A DNA stretch of 64,000 bases from Coenobita brevimanus (GCA_032717465.1 CM064715.1:42461582-42525581), one strand, 5' to 3'; positions 21,115 to 33,391 are shown, counted from the first letter of the stretch. Made by a program: numbers and translations. Notes: generated from the letters alone by a model not told the origin.

Positions 21115-21186
21115 GTTTATTTCATTTTATGAATAATAACTACAAAACATGTTTATTTCATTTTATGAATAATAACTACAAAACAT
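21115..21186 (+). repeat. perfect 36-bp tandem duplication
   Basis: 21115-21150 and 21151-21186 are identical, each starting GTTTATTTCATTTTATG and ending TACAAAACAT. Confidence 0.95.
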
Positions 21187-21539
21187 TGTGACCTGATACG
21201 AAAGGCAATTCACAAACAGGTATACCGATCTCTGAAAGCTTTAGTATACAATTTGAAAGCCGTAGTAACTGTACGGTAACGGTAGTAGTTCATCAAGGTC
21301 AGCCATAGGACCAAACCTTTACCACGGAGGAGGGATGATAGCCAAACTGAATCCTATCACCTACTGACAGTGTAGAATGGGAAAGGGTTGTGCTAGTGAA
21401 AGTGATCTCTGTGAAAGTGTGTGTTGTAATATCTTTGTTTTTTGTCAGTTTGTGGTAGAACCGACGGGGTGTCGACATCTGTAAGCACTTTAAAAAAAAA
21501 AATGTACTACTAAAGCCTACATTAAATATCTACCACATC

Positions 21540-21610
21540 GTGGTCTTCCAGCCCAGAACTCGCGCCGCATATACCTCGAGAGACGAACACACTACCACCG
21601 CGCCGCCAAG
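21540..21610 (-). mobile_element. tRNA-like SINE head, minus strand
   Basis: The reverse complement contains GGCGCGGTGGTAGTG, then TTCGTCTCTCGAGG, then GCGCGAGTTCTGGGC, spaced like a tRNA D arm, anticodon arm and box B/T arm. Stems are incomplete, so it is not a functional tRNA. The SINE body would extend towards 21300. An overlapping short + frame (21540-21755), basic and ending before an AATAAA at 21756, is not credited. Confidence 0.4.
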
Positions 21611-21769
21611 GAAACGAAAACGGTGGCACCCAGCTATAAAAGAATTGCTTCAACCGTGTGTGCTGACAGCGGAAACATTGGTAGCTTTGAAGAGTAATGG
21701 CAGCTCCGAAATATGCATAGAAGAGTTGTTAAATCGGTTTGGAATAAGAGTTTAATAAATACAATGAGA

Positions 21770-21955
21770 TGGTCTATTTTCATTTTATTCTTACTATCTA
21801 CAGACGATTTTATTCATTTTAAGGGAGCCTGTTCGAAGGGGAGGGGTTGGATCTAGCTTCCATTAACCCCTTCACTCCCAGAAAACTCCCATTGCATGAA
21901 CAAAATCGTATGTAGGAAGCAAGAATAAAATAATACGTCAGCGGATTGAAGGAGC
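21770..21955. mobile_element. family C repeat (MITE-like)
   Basis: Quasi-palindromic element with landmarks GACGATTTTATTCA on one side, TTAACCCCTTCACTCCC in the middle, and ACAAAATCGTATG then GATTGAAGG on the other. The same landmarks recur at 30548, 41508, 49075, 55415 and 60820. Non-coding; a dispersed fold-back family is inferred. Confidence 0.5.
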
Positions 21956-22084
21956 AAAAATTGGTGTAGATAATAATATTTGTGACTGTTTATAGATCAA
22001 GAGATTTCGTGCGTACCCGAGTGATCTTATGAATAATTTTATCGGGTTCAGTGTCCGCCCCTCCGTCTGCTTGTGCGAGGTGAC

Positions 22085-22111
22085 ATTCATTTCCTTGATT
22101 GTATGTTGCAC

Positions 22112-22146
<35 letters not shown>

Positions 22147-22258
22147 TACACCGTGTTGATAATGGGCGGGTTAACTCGATTTTCCATTATCATTTGCATG
22201 CTTTTCCCAGTCTGTGTTTTGGTTTCCTTCACAGTCATATTCCTGATTATATGTTGCA

Positions 22259-22327
<69 letters not shown>

Positions 22328-22395
22328 AAGATACCATGTGTATTTAATAGACAGGCCAGCTCTTATTTTATCCATTACTGTCTGCATGCTTCTTA
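22085..22395 (+). repeat. duplicated locus: two flanked (CA)n arrays
   Basis: Two (CA)n arrays (22114-22143 and 22259-22325) have similar flanks. Upstream they share TTCCTTGATTGTATGTTGCAC versus TTCCTGATTATATGTTGCAC forms, and downstream ATTTTCCATTATCATTTGCATGC versus TTTTATCCATTACTGTCTGCATGC forms (each is one diverged word set). An approximately 150-bp segment including a microsatellite was tandemly duplicated and the arrays later diverged in length. Confidence 0.7.
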
Positions 22396-22769
22396 CTCGT
22401 ACACTTCTTTATTTTATTTTTTTTTTTAGTCCGTCTTCAGTTTTCTCTCTCTTCATCATGCTTGTCGAAAAGTCTCTCTAAGCTCAATAAAAGCGTCTGA
22501 AGATAAAAAGAAAATATTGAAAAAAAAAAAATCACCCTTCTGTAGTAGTTTAATAGGCTGTCCATTATGGCATTTCAGTTTTTTTCGTCCACTTCATCAA
22601 AATATTAAACTAGCGAGGATGATGTATTCTTTTTATTCTCGCCGTTCACCACCACCACCATCACTGTAGTATTTCCATTTTACAGTATTTATTAACCATC
22701 ATTTTGTCAATAAATTATATCCTTGCTCTCCCCTGGGAATACATTGGTTATTTAAGTGACATTTTGTAT

Positions 22770-22880
22770 TCGCATTATTGTTATTTTTATTATTATTCTT
22801 ATTTCACCAACAATAACAACAGCTACTACTACTACTTCTATTATTATTATTATTATTATTGTTATTATTATTGCTTTCAA
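22770..22880. repeat. imperfect (ATT)n/(ACT)n tract
   Basis: ATT, ACT and AAC triplets over about 100 bp with the best run at 22840-22872. Confidence 0.8.
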
Positions 22881-22929
22881 TATATTGTCTTACTGTCTTC
22901 CATGCTGCTGTCACAGAAAACTGGTTGAC

Positions 22930-23674
22930 TGAATCTGAGTTTATTTGTAAACACCCGTTTATTTTTATTTCCACCCCCTCTTTTTTTTTTCTTACGTTCC
23001 AGAAAAATATAGTTTGTTTATAACAAAATACCGTAAATCGTCAGCTTATCGTTATCTTTATTTTCCTTTCATTATTTTTTATCTAGACGTCATCCACACG
23101 TCGTACAAAGAAATAATCGGCCAAGAACATCTCATTCTTTTTCCACTTCTCCATGTTTCTTTGTCTTTTATTTTCGCCTTTTCCTCATTTGGTTTCTCGT
23201 CTGTGCTTGATATTTTTTTTTTTTCCCTGAAGTAGTTACCCAGATCATGTTTTTTTGGTTGCTCTGTTCCTCCACATATATCAGTTTTCCCCATGTTCTC
23301 TCAGGCTTCTTAACCATTTCATCAAGTTGACATGACTCATCTTTTCATTCTCTGTTTAGTCTCTTGTTTGATGTTATTTTTATTACGTTTTTTTCCCTCC
23401 CTCTGTATCTCAACCTTCATTTTCTCACAGATATTCCTTTCTCCTTTGTGCTTTTCATTTCATTGTTCCTCCATAAAGTTTCCTTCCTTTTCTTGCCCTT
23501 TCCCGTCTGTCCCTTTCCCTTATTTGTAAACTTGTATGATTTCACTATTTCGGTGACTTCGCTTCTCACAGATCTCTTGCTCCCCTCCACCCCTTCCAAT
23601 ACTATTCATTTTCTACCCAGTTCAGTATCCCCACTATTGTTTTGTATTTCCATTTTTAACTTATGTGGCAGGTG

Positions 23675-23716
<42 letters not shown>

Positions 23717-25600
23717 CGTGGTACTGCCCTCACCAATCGTATTCAGTTTACGAACGGCCTCATATTGGAGGATTTAATGAATTTTGTCTCATTCCTTTCA
23801 GTTTAATAAAAATCTGTCGTAAGTTGAGCAGAATCGTCAGCAGATGGCACTAGTAAAATATATATAACGTAATCGGAATGAGTTATGCTTAGCTGTGTAT
23901 TTTTCGGCCTTCCGTCCATTTCACCATTCTTTCTAATTTTTGTTCCTTATTATTATACTGTTGCTGACAAGAATATTACTCCACATTCTAGCCAAACATT
24001 AGTGAAACTCTAACACAGTATTCTGAAAAATTTTGTTGAGCTCCGAAAAATGCCGTATTGGGTTTCAAAAGTCATTGTTCATCATTTCGTTATTTATCGT
24101 AATGAAGTGTATCGATATTTATGTCCGCAACTGTACATTTCGCTTGCACACTTTTCTTATATGGTTGCCTTGTTCGTCACTCTTCTGTCCACTGTCTTCT
24201 GTGTATTGTTTGGTATCGGTATAGTTAAGTGCTGTTTTTCTTTTCTTTATCCGAGTGTCCTTCGTTCTTCTTTTCGTTATCCCAGTCTGTTTAGTTTCCC
24301 GTGAGTGTTTGTTTCTGTATCTTTTCTGTGATGTTTTTTGTGTCTTCTGTTACACTTCTGTGTTACATTTCCACATAGTCTTTCATCTTTACTCATTCCT
24401 ATCTCTTCCTCTTTCACTTCTTGTACTTATTTTCCTTCTTTTGTCATATTCCCCCTCTTTCCAATGCATTTTCCTTTCTGTTTTTTCTGTTACACTTTTT
24501 CTGTATCTTATCCCAAAATTTGTCATGTCTCCTCCCATTTTTCCCTCTTTCTCTCTTACAGCATATCCTTAGTTTCTTTCCATTTTTAATTTTCATTTTT
24601 TTTTTTTTTTTTTTTTTTTTTCCCTGTCCTTCAATCTCATCATAATTTTCTCTCGGTCACTCCTCTTCCCAACTTCCTTATTTCCCGTTACCTCATTCCC
24701 TACCATTCACCCATCGATTTCCGTCGCATCTCATCTTTTTCCTCCTGCCCATTCATTGCACTCCCTGCCCTCCCCCCCTTCTTTTTTCCTTCAAACTCCC
24801 CACTCATGTTATCTCTCTCTTCTCACCGTATCCCTCTACCTCGTCGGTCAGTGTCACTCTTTTAATATTTATTTATTCATTTTCCTATTGCCTCTTACCA
24901 CTTTATTAGTACACTTTTCCCAGTCATCCCGTAGTTAGCTGTCACCCAACTTTTATCATTTTCTCATGTTTTGTGCTTTGATTTTCGTTTTGTTCAGCCA
25001 TCTTACACCTCATTCGTGTCCCATTCTTCTTATCATCTCTGTTATCTCAGTATTTTTATCAGCCTCTCATCTTTGTCATTTTCACATTCCTCTGTCGCTT
25101 TTGCCATACTTTTCCCCTCAAGTTCCTTCATCTTTGCCATTTTCACGTATCATATATTCTTTTCTGCCTCACTCGTCCTTCATCCCCTTCGCATTTTGTT
25201 TCCTTAGACCTACGTTTGTTTCCTAATATTTTCCTTTATATTCCTCTTGTTCTTCCCCGCTTTCCGTCACACCTTCCTCACCTCCTTGTCATTTCTAAAT
25301 TCCTCCACTTTTCATATCTTCACTGTAACTTCCTCGTTCCTTCCAGTATTCTCTTTTCTCTTCTCCTTCATTATATTCTTATCCTGTCTGCTGCCTCCAC
25401 ATTCCTCAGATTTTTAAAACTAAACTTGCACCTTCCTTCATTTTCCCATCTGCCTCCATTACTCACCTTTCAGTTGTTATTTCGCAGTCCGTTTATCTCC
25501 CTACGTTTCTTATCCTGTATCTTGTTTCCACGATTTCCCATTGTTTCCTTTTGTACTCCTTTGCGTTCAATTACGTTTTTCATGGTTCTTCTTCCTAAAC
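22930..25600. repeat. 2.7-kb T/C-rich pyrimidine tract
   Basis: T-rich pyrimidine strand with (TC)16 at 23677-23709 and a T26 run at 24596-24621. It is interrupted at about 23720-24060 by mixed sequence without a gene. Open frames are Phe/Leu/Ser-rich and overlap in all three frames, the sign of compositional bias. Confidence 0.75.
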
Positions 25601-25673
25601 AATTTTATTCAGCTCAGAGGAGACATAGTGAAGGGTGAAAGTGAATGAAATAAGTGGCTTTGGGTCATAATCT

Positions 25674-25675
<2 letters not shown>

Positions 25676-25759
<84 letters not shown>
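25676..25759. repeat. (AC)42 microsatellite
   Basis: Uninterrupted AC run. Confidence 0.95.
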
Positions 25760-25760
<1 letters not shown>

Positions 25761-25909
25761 GATTTCAGTTGTCTCTCTCCTTGCCATGTCCCATCACCCG
25801 CTCTCTCACATCCCTCATCGGCTGCAGCTCCCATCCATCACATCCCCGTTACCGCACCCTCCACACCCTCTTATTACCACCACCATCGCCTGCACATGTT
25901 TGGGTTAGA

Positions 25910-26590
25910 CTTCAGTGCTTGCGTGTCGCCTCCAAGTGATATTCCTTTGTCCACTTTCCTATGATTGGCTAAAATTTTGGTGCTTTCCATGTCGTAGTCG
26001 CTGTTTTGTGGCACCTTTACCTTCTTTAGTGTATTAACAAGAGAATTATTGTTTTTACAGAGATGGTCACGGTCTTCAGGTGCAAGGCTAAGGAAAAACT
26101 GGTGTGTGTTGAAACTTAATACTTGGAACTTGACATTTTGAGAGGAATATTTGTTTCTTTTGCATGTTAAGGAGTTACTGAATTCGCCTTTACCTCGTGG
26201 AAGTGTAAAATGAGATACTGTTGGGTGGGAAGTGCTTGAGAAATTCAGGAAAGAGGTTTTATAATGCTTTGTTTCACGGTGTAGTTAATAATAAAGATAA
26301 TACTAGTGAATATAATTATAGGTGGTTTGAAATGCGAAGTGATTTTATGCAATTTCAGAAGTGCCAGCAGTACAAGAAAGAAGTTATGTAATGATTTCGC
26401 ATGTTGTTAAAAGCAATACCGGTGATTAAACTGTGATAAGGAAATAATGACATAAACTGTGAAAGTCCGAGAGAGAGAGAGAAGGTGGAGGTGAGGATGC
26501 GCCGGCGTTCACACTGATAATTGAGGCAACTTTGCGACGGCGTCATGAGACAGTGACGTCATCTGTGGGGGGAGGAGGAGGAAAAAGACC
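25910..26590. other. gene-free complex DNA
   Basis: Balanced AT-rich sequence with a short (GA)n near 26470. A 3' splice-like TTGTTTTTACAG ends at about 26061 and is followed by TCTTCAG|GTGCAAG, but the implied exon is only about 19 nt, so it is not called. Confidence 0.4.
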
Positions 26591-26597
26591 ATATCCT

Positions 26598-26740
26598 GCC
26601 CCCCCTCCCCTACCCACTCACCTCACACTCTGCCATCCCCTCCCCTACCCACTCACCCCACACCCTGCCATCCTCTCCCCTACTCACTCATCCCACACCC
26701 TGCCATCCTCTCCGCTACTCACTCACCCCACACTGTCATC
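26598..26740 (+). repeat. 35-bp minisatellite, about four copies
   Basis: The CTGCCATCC landmark recurs at intervals of 35 bp (26629, 26664, 26699) within a unit containing CCCCTACCCACTCACC. The copies have about 10 percent differences. Confidence 0.85.
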
Positions 26741-27469
26741 TCTTCCCCTTCCTCATCTCCCTCCCCTGCCGTATGACCCTGCTAGTCCCCCCTCCTCTTC
26801 GTGAATGACCCTTACCCCTTCATTGTCTTCAGGACTGGCGCACTCTACCTCCTTCCCCTACTGACAGCCCCCTTCCCAACTGACCTCCACCTCCCCCCAA
26901 ACTGATATCCCCCCTCCCCTTCCTGCCCCTCCCCGACCTATCTTTCACCCTCCCATTTTTATACCTCTGTCCCCTACCAACCTCCCTCCCCCTCTCCCTC
27001 TTGTACTGATCTGCCCCCTCCCTGTTACCTCCCCCCCTCCTCCCTGAACACATACATACAGTCTGCCTCCCGCTGCGGTCACTCATTCTGGCTGCAGACT
27101 CAGTGCCACGCGCCTCTCCCTTCCTCACACATTCACTCCGCCTCACACACACGCGGACCTTTCTCACTTGGACTGGTTTGACAGTTTGAACCAAGCTTGA
27201 CAAGTATAGCAGGCTTAAATTCAACTTCAAAATTTGATGTTAGTGTTTGGTACATGAAAACTTTTGCCAACTTTTCTGAGTATTGGAACATGGTAATGCT
27301 TGGTGTATGATAGTGCCTTCCAGCTAAACTTAAAAAATCCAAGACCATAATATTCAGAGAGAATATCCGTACCTATTGTCTGTCAGCCACTGCTACTGGT
27401 TCCCTGCCAACCGTCCACTCGAAGGTGACTAACTAAGCAAGGAGGCGCCTCACCACGCAACACACGACA

Positions 27470-28690
27470 TCCCAGTCACGTCAGCTGGTGTCACTGCTGC
27501 ACCCAACACAACACCACACCTCACCACGCCACTCCATCCTGCCGCTGCCACGCCTCTCCTGCCATCCTACACGCCAATAAGCAGCCTGACGCTCCGTGTG
27601 TGTGTATGTGGCGCGGCGCCGCGTGAGCCACTCCTCCGGTGTGGGTGAGCGGTGGACCATGGCACCCGAGGCCGCTGTCTGCATCACACAAAGGGCGTAC
27701 TGACTTTTTTCAAACCGTCACACACCTCACTCTTGCATTGTGTTGCGGCCCGCTGGTGTGCAGGTACGGGTGTGGGGAGGTGTGGAGGTGCAGTTGAGGG
27801 GAAGTGAGGACGACCCCCCAGCCCCCCACCTGGCGGCGCGAGGCAGATCATGTCAGTTGGTGTCCTGCCGGGGGCCAGATGCTTCCACTGGGAGAGCGCC
27901 AGTAAGCCCGCCCTCACCCGTTGCGCCTTCCGTCCCGCCCCCGCCCACCGCCCACCCGCACCTCAATCTCCTTGTCATCGTCGCCGCCACCGTCACCACC
28001 GGGCCCGTCGCCGCCACGATCCTCCATCCTGGTCGCGGCGGTCCAGCGAGGTGAGCCCACCTTCTCTGTCCTCGTGGCACACGGACTCCTCCAGCCTGGT
28101 TACACCCACCTCGCCCTCCCTCAGCCTGGCCCAGCCCACGCCCCGCCCCGCTCGACCCACGCCCAACCCCGCCGCCATCCTTCTGGCCAGGCAGTCACTG
28201 GTGGGCGGCAGGATGTCCGGCGGGGCAGGGCGGGGCGGAGGTGAGGGTCCGCGGGGCAGCTCCACAGCGGCGGCTCGGGAGGTGAAACAGTACTTGAGTC
28301 GCACGCTGTTCCCACGGCCCGCCAACACGCTGCACGGTTACGCCTCGCTGTATCGCCGGCTGACACAGCTGCCCACACAGCGCAAACTGCACCGTGGACC
28401 CGCCCTACACCAGCCTGAAGGGGACACAGACTCGGGGGCGGAACGCGGCAACCCCCAGGTGGTTGGGTCCGACGACGGCGACTCAGTGCAAAGCGGTGTG
28501 CCGTCCCCGCCGCGGGTTGAAATACACATATACGTCCCCACAGCCGCCGCAGCCCCGCCTCCTCCACCACCGCACGAAGACGAAGGCCACCTCACCTTCT
28601 GAAGCTCTGCAGCCATCCTTTCACCCTTGCCCTCCTTTCCCTACCACTTCCCGGCCTGACCCTGTGTTGCCTCACCCCGGGGCAAGGACA
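27470..28690. promoter_or_regulatory. CpG island-like GC-rich block
   Basis: The only long GC-rich, CpG-dense block in the window (densest 27780-28600; repeated GCCCGC, CGGCGG and CCGCC words) in otherwise AT-rich or low-complexity DNA. It coincides with the 250-codon frame below. Such a block marks either a promoter/first exon or a GC-rich coding exon. Confidence 0.7.
27850..28602 (+). CDS. candidate GC-rich coding exon, unknown protein
   Basis: The frame is open from 27808 and has its first ATG at 27850. It runs 250 codons to TGA at 28600-28602. The first about 120 residues are Pro/Ser/Arg/His-rich and probably disordered. Residues about 140-180 are of ordinary composition (REVKQYLSRTLFPRP, then LHGYASLYRRLTQLP). 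The C terminus carries VEIHIYVP, a Pro run and an acidic end. Strong donor-like sites lie inside at 28052 (GCGAG|GTGAGC, phase 0) and 28240 (GGAG|GTGAGG), and acceptor-like CAGs lie before 27762 and 27846. The block may therefore be a first exon that is spliced, or a terminal exon read to the stop with the AATAAA at 29137 as its poly(A) signal. Several opposite-strand frames are open too because of GC bias, but they look less protein-like. I do not recognise the protein. Confidence 0.45.
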   Translation: MSVGVLPGARCFHWESASKPALTRCAFRPAPAHRPPAPQSPCHRRRHRHHRARRRHDPPSWSRRSSEVSPPSLSSWHTDSSSLVTPTSPSLSLAQPTPRPARPTPNPAAILLARQSLVGGRMSGGAGRGGGEGPRGSSTAAAREVKQYLSRTLFPRPANTLHGYASLYRRLTQLPTQRKLHRGPALHQPEGDTDSGAERGNPQVVGSDDGDSVQSGVPSPPRVEIHIYVPTAAAAPPPPPPHEDEGHLTF

Positions 28691-29142
28691 CTGGAGGGGC
28701 AAAGACACTGAACGATGCATACTGACTGCCTTTCTTGCTGTCCCGCCAGTGACACTGAGGCTAACGTTTACTAAGCTGTTATTACACCTGAGACTGTTTA
28801 TGTGTGCCGGGGTGGCAGGTGTAAATTACTACCTTAAGCGGCAGACTTATTACTCCTGCCTGGCCGTGCGGTGCTCCGATACCAGTGTGGAAAACGTATA
28901 ATTACACCACCGTCACTGGCCTCGCCGACACCCACTCCTTACTTCCGGTCTCTCCATGAAGCCTGCTTCTATAAATTGTCAGAAATGCATGATAAATATT
29001 AGCCCGTCACTTATCATTCTAAATATTTTTATAAACACCGTGATACTCTGTAAGAGAAAAACTTTTTCCAGAGTGCTCAGTCCTTTCATTTCGGTGAACC
29101 AAACTCTTTGCGTAGAACAATTACAAAAAACATGAAAATAAA
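28603..29142 (+). other. possible 3' UTR
   Basis: Complex, non-repetitive sequence of falling GC content following the stop at 28602. It ends at an AATAAA hexamer (29137-29142). It is consistent with a 3' UTR if 27850-28602 is a terminal exon, but weak otherwise. Confidence 0.3.
29137..29142 (+). terminator. possible polyadenylation signal
   Basis: Canonical AATAAA 535 bp downstream of the candidate stop codon, in non-repetitive context. The hexamer is common by chance in AT-rich DNA. Confidence 0.3.
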
Positions 29143-29321
29143 GATCTTATGTACAGCTTCGCTCATTTGGAGATAGCACAACATTTCTTTGAAGTAATTT
29201 GTTGGTTAGATTAGGACATAACTTTCCTGTACATGTTGGTTATGCTGTGTTTGCGTTAGTTCATACTACGGGCAGCAAGGTGCGCGAAGGAGTTTATGAT
29301 AATGTGCTACCAAATTTGTAG

Positions 29322-29343
29322 GAGAGAGAGAGAGAGAGAGAGA
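29322..29343. repeat. (GA)11 microsatellite
   Basis: Short GA run followed by G/A-rich DNA. Confidence 0.85.
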
Positions 29344-29529
29344 GGTGAGGGAGGACAAGGGTAGCGGTTGAATGTGGTTTGAACGGTGGTGGAGGTGGAG
29401 GAGGTATAATGAGTGTGTGTGCGGAAGTAGAGTACTGGTGACCTTCGGTATTAGAGAGTGAGTGAGAGTGAGAGAGTGTACTGCCCCTGTCACGGAAGGA
29501 ATTCTTAACCACGTACTAGTCTTTCTTTC

Positions 29530-30130
29530 AATATATTCAACTATTTTTCTTACTCTTGTGTACACCATGTATCATTCACGTTCTTCTTCACCGATTTCAT
29601 ATATTCTCTCTCTCTCTCTCTCTCTGTCGGATTCTTTTCTTCATGTGTACCGTCCTTCCCAGCTTCCTCTGTCCTCTTGCTTCCTATCTCTCCACCTTTT
29701 CAGCTTTCTTCCACCTCCACCAACTTCTTGTCTTTTTCTTTTCCAACTTTTCCTCCTATTCTTTACAAACCTTCTGCCTATTTTCTTCTCATAGTCTTTC
29801 TTCCTCCTCTTCTTTCCACCTCCTCTTCCCACATCCTTCACGCCTTCCTCCGTCCCCTCCTATCCCAGCTCGTGTTTTCCCGTCTTTTCTCTTTGCTTCC
29901 TGTGCTTCTTCTTTTTTCTTCCTTTTCCTTTCTTTTTTGTCTGTTTCCTGTGTTTCTTCCTTTTTTCCCCCTTCCTTTCTTTTCTGTCTGCCTCCTCTGA
30001 TTCTTCATTTTCTTCTCCTTCCTTTTTTTTCTGTTTCCTCTGTGTTTTCCTATTCTTCCCCTTCTTTTTTTTTTTTTTCTGTCTGCGGGCTATGGTTCTT
30101 CCTTTTCGTTCCCTCTTCCTTCCACCTTCC
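29530..30130. repeat. pyrimidine tract
   Basis: T/C-rich strand made of CTTCC/TTTTCTTCC words, with loose 40-50 bp periodicity at 29870-30080 (TTTCTGTCTGCCTCC and TTTCTGTTTCCTCTG variants). Confidence 0.75.
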
Positions 30131-30158
30131 ACACTTGTGCCGGAATTACGAAGTACAG

Positions 30159-30226
30159 ACACGATGTTTAAGGAACGGGCAGGTACAGTCAGGATATCGA
30201 GCCGACGGGAACGCCACGCAAAGCTG
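30159..30226 (+). CDS. candidate short exon ending at a strong donor
   Basis: After 600 bp of pyrimidine tract comes TTACGAAGTACAG, then 68 bp, then CTG|GTAAGTG, a near-consensus donor. One frame through it is open and contains an ATG at 30164, giving 21 basic residues (MFKERAGTVRISSRR and so on) that end in phase 0 at the donor. It could be an internal exon or an alternative first exon. The 61490 exon also starts in phase 0, so splicing between the two is possible but unproven. The composition differs from the flanks. Chance is a real alternative. Confidence 0.28.
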
Positions 30227-30547
30227 GTAAGTGACGAGGTGGGGGTGGCTGGACAGCAGGAGGTTCTGAACGCCTTTTCCTTGACGGTTTGTTGTACGTA
30301 TTAACCTGCGCCTTAACATTCTTTTGTATGTTAATCATGTTTTAATATCGAGACTCTTTGCAACTTTATGAGGAGGATGTTGAGTTATGTGCATAATTAA
30401 TCGCTAATTGAGAGTATTAGGAAATCTACAAATCTGCTCAGAATACGAATTTTACGCCTTGAATCAGACGGACAATTTATTTATTTATTTATTTTTTTTG
30501 AGTGTGGTATCAGTATCGTAAGGGAACTACATAAACACACCGCTTGG

Positions 30548-30655
30548 CTTGACCCCTTCAATCCTATGACATGATTATTTTCTCACTTAATTCTTACTTA
30601 TTGCAGACGATTTATTCACTTCAGGAGAGTTTTTGGACTGGAGTTAATCGTAGCC
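30548..30655 (+). mobile_element. family C repeat, partial copy
   Basis: Shows GACCCCTTCAATCC, then GCAGACGATTTATTCA and GGAGTTAATCG, in the same order as the 55415 copy. It is cut off by the (TC)n at 30660. Confidence 0.5.

Positions 30656-30659
<4 letters not shown>

Positions 30660-30712
<53 letters not shown>
30660..30712. repeat. (TC)26 microsatellite
   Basis: Uninterrupted TC run. A shorter (GA)11 lies at 30817-30838. Confidence 0.95.
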
Positions 30713-30718
<6 letters not shown>

Positions 30719-30879
30719 ATGGCTAACGTAGTAGGTGAGTAATAACTGCCCGCTTGTGATGAATGACAGAGGAGGAGGGGGAGGGGACAGAGGGGAGTGA
30801 ATGAATGAAAAGGCAGAGAGAGAGAGAGAGAGAGAGAAAGAAAATGTTCTGCGCTGAAAACGCCTGAGTGAATCAATGA

Positions 30880-31680
30880 GTGAGAAATAAATGGATGTCA
30901 GCATTACAATAACCTAGCAAGTGAGTGAACGGTGCCAGTACAGACTCTTGATGTGAATGAATAACTGAGTGTATGAATGGACGTTGTGAATAGGTCAGTG
31001 AGTGAATGTGTGAACAATGCATGAGTGTGTGAGAAAATCCAGAGTGCATGAGAGAGTGCGAATGATGTGTGAGTGCACTTCCAGGAGAAATTGCTATATA
31101 AAGATGTACTTTAGAAGTTGATAAATTCTGGGAAAAGAGTGGGAATGCGTGAGAGTGAAACTGATAGGGTAGTAAATGGAACTGAATGAAAGTGGAAGTG
31201 AAACGTTGATATAAGAACAGTGAAAGTCAGAGTGAAAAGGTGAAATGAGGCACCGAGTGAGAGTTGAGTTGTAAAATTAGAAGAGGAACGGAGTGAAAGT
31301 GGAAGTTAAGCACTGAAATAAGAATGAGTGAATGAGCGGAACAATGGGTTAAGAAAACGACATGGGAGCTACAGAGAAAGAAAAGGGTAGAAATTTAAGA
31401 GGTATTGAGCGAAACTAAAAATGGAACAGTAAAATATGAAAACAAACGGAAAAGAAAAAAAAAAGCATAAAAAGGCAGAGGTCGTGAACGTGATAATGAA
31501 ACTAGAATACGAAAAGAAACATATGAAAAGTGACGGTTAGTGAATAAAAGTAAATGGAATTGATTCAGTGTTTCCAGAAGCGTTCATTCATATCTCTTGA
31601 GATTACAACCAAATAAAGTTAATCCGTGAAAAAAAAAGAAATGTTGCTAATGGAATATAAAGTTGAAGGTGAGGTGGGAT
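30880..31680. repeat. degenerate GTGAGTGAATGA-like purine-rich field
   Basis: GAGTGA/GAATGA/GTGAA words recur irregularly from about 30880 to 31360, then A-rich sequence follows. No gene. It looks like an old eroded tandem repeat. Confidence 0.55.
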
Positions 31681-31757
31681 GACAAAGAATGAGGGTTATA
31701 CTTCTGTACTAAGTTACAACACGTTCAATACTTACAAACACATACATACATGTACTC

Positions 31758-32519
<762 letters not shown>

Positions 32520-32572
<53 letters not shown>
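32520..32572. repeat. (AC)26 microsatellite
   Basis: Uninterrupted AC run. Confidence 0.95.
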
Positions 32573-32577
<5 letters not shown>

Positions 32578-33114
32578 GCGGACGTGCAGCAGAACATACC
32601 CTAACACCTGTGATTATATACAGTTATGCACATGTAACGTCTCTATATCAGGCACCAGTCCTCATCCTGCCATCACACATTTCACCCACTGAACTCATTG
32701 CCTCAGCTTCTTCGTTCAGTCACACTTGCATAACATACGTACCTACACGTAATTGTCTTCACCAACACTCTAAGCTACACATGAGAATGCAAATAAGCGC
32801 AGAAAAAAGAAACAGAACACGATTATAACAGAGTATTTACACATCTTCATATATACATCTGTTATACATCTACGCAATGTCACTTCAGCTGTATGTTAAT
32901 CCTTCAACTGCAAAACATAGTAACAACACTATACAGTATATATTCCGTAACTGCACGCCGTAAATATAATAGACCAGAGTGGCAAAATAATTCACACACT
33001 GTAATCCAATGCAAATTTAATTTTCGACGTCTACGATTACGTTCATGCAAGTCAACAGTTACGTTCATATTAGCAGCAGAAATAGCTTCATACTTCAAGA
33101 CTGCAACAGAAATA

Positions 33115-33326
33115 CTGCCACACACCACCACACAATACACCACAACCACACACATAAACCACACCACCACAAAGCACATCACAACCACACAACACACCAC
33201 AACTAAATTTCCAAGTCACACCTTCACACATCACAAATATAACCACATATCACACCCAGAACCACACATTCAAATCACACCACCATACATCACAAACATA
33301 ACTACGTATTATTATAGCCTCAGCTG

Positions 33327-33390
<64 letters not shown>
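33115..33390. repeat. degenerate CACCA field leading into (CA)31
   Basis: CACCACACA/CACAACCA words (33115-33300), then perfect (CA)n at 33329-33390. The His/Thr frame across it is a repeat product. Confidence 0.85.

Positions 33391-33391
<1 letters not shown>

Noticed and set aside
21540..21755. 71-codon basic + frame ending at AATAAA
   Set aside because: It overlaps a tRNA-like SINE head on the other strand and has no independent coding support.
28121..28570. 149-codon minus-strand frame in the CpG block
   Set aside because: GC-rich DNA leaves all frames open. The + frame has the more normal residue mix and a downstream poly(A) hexamer.
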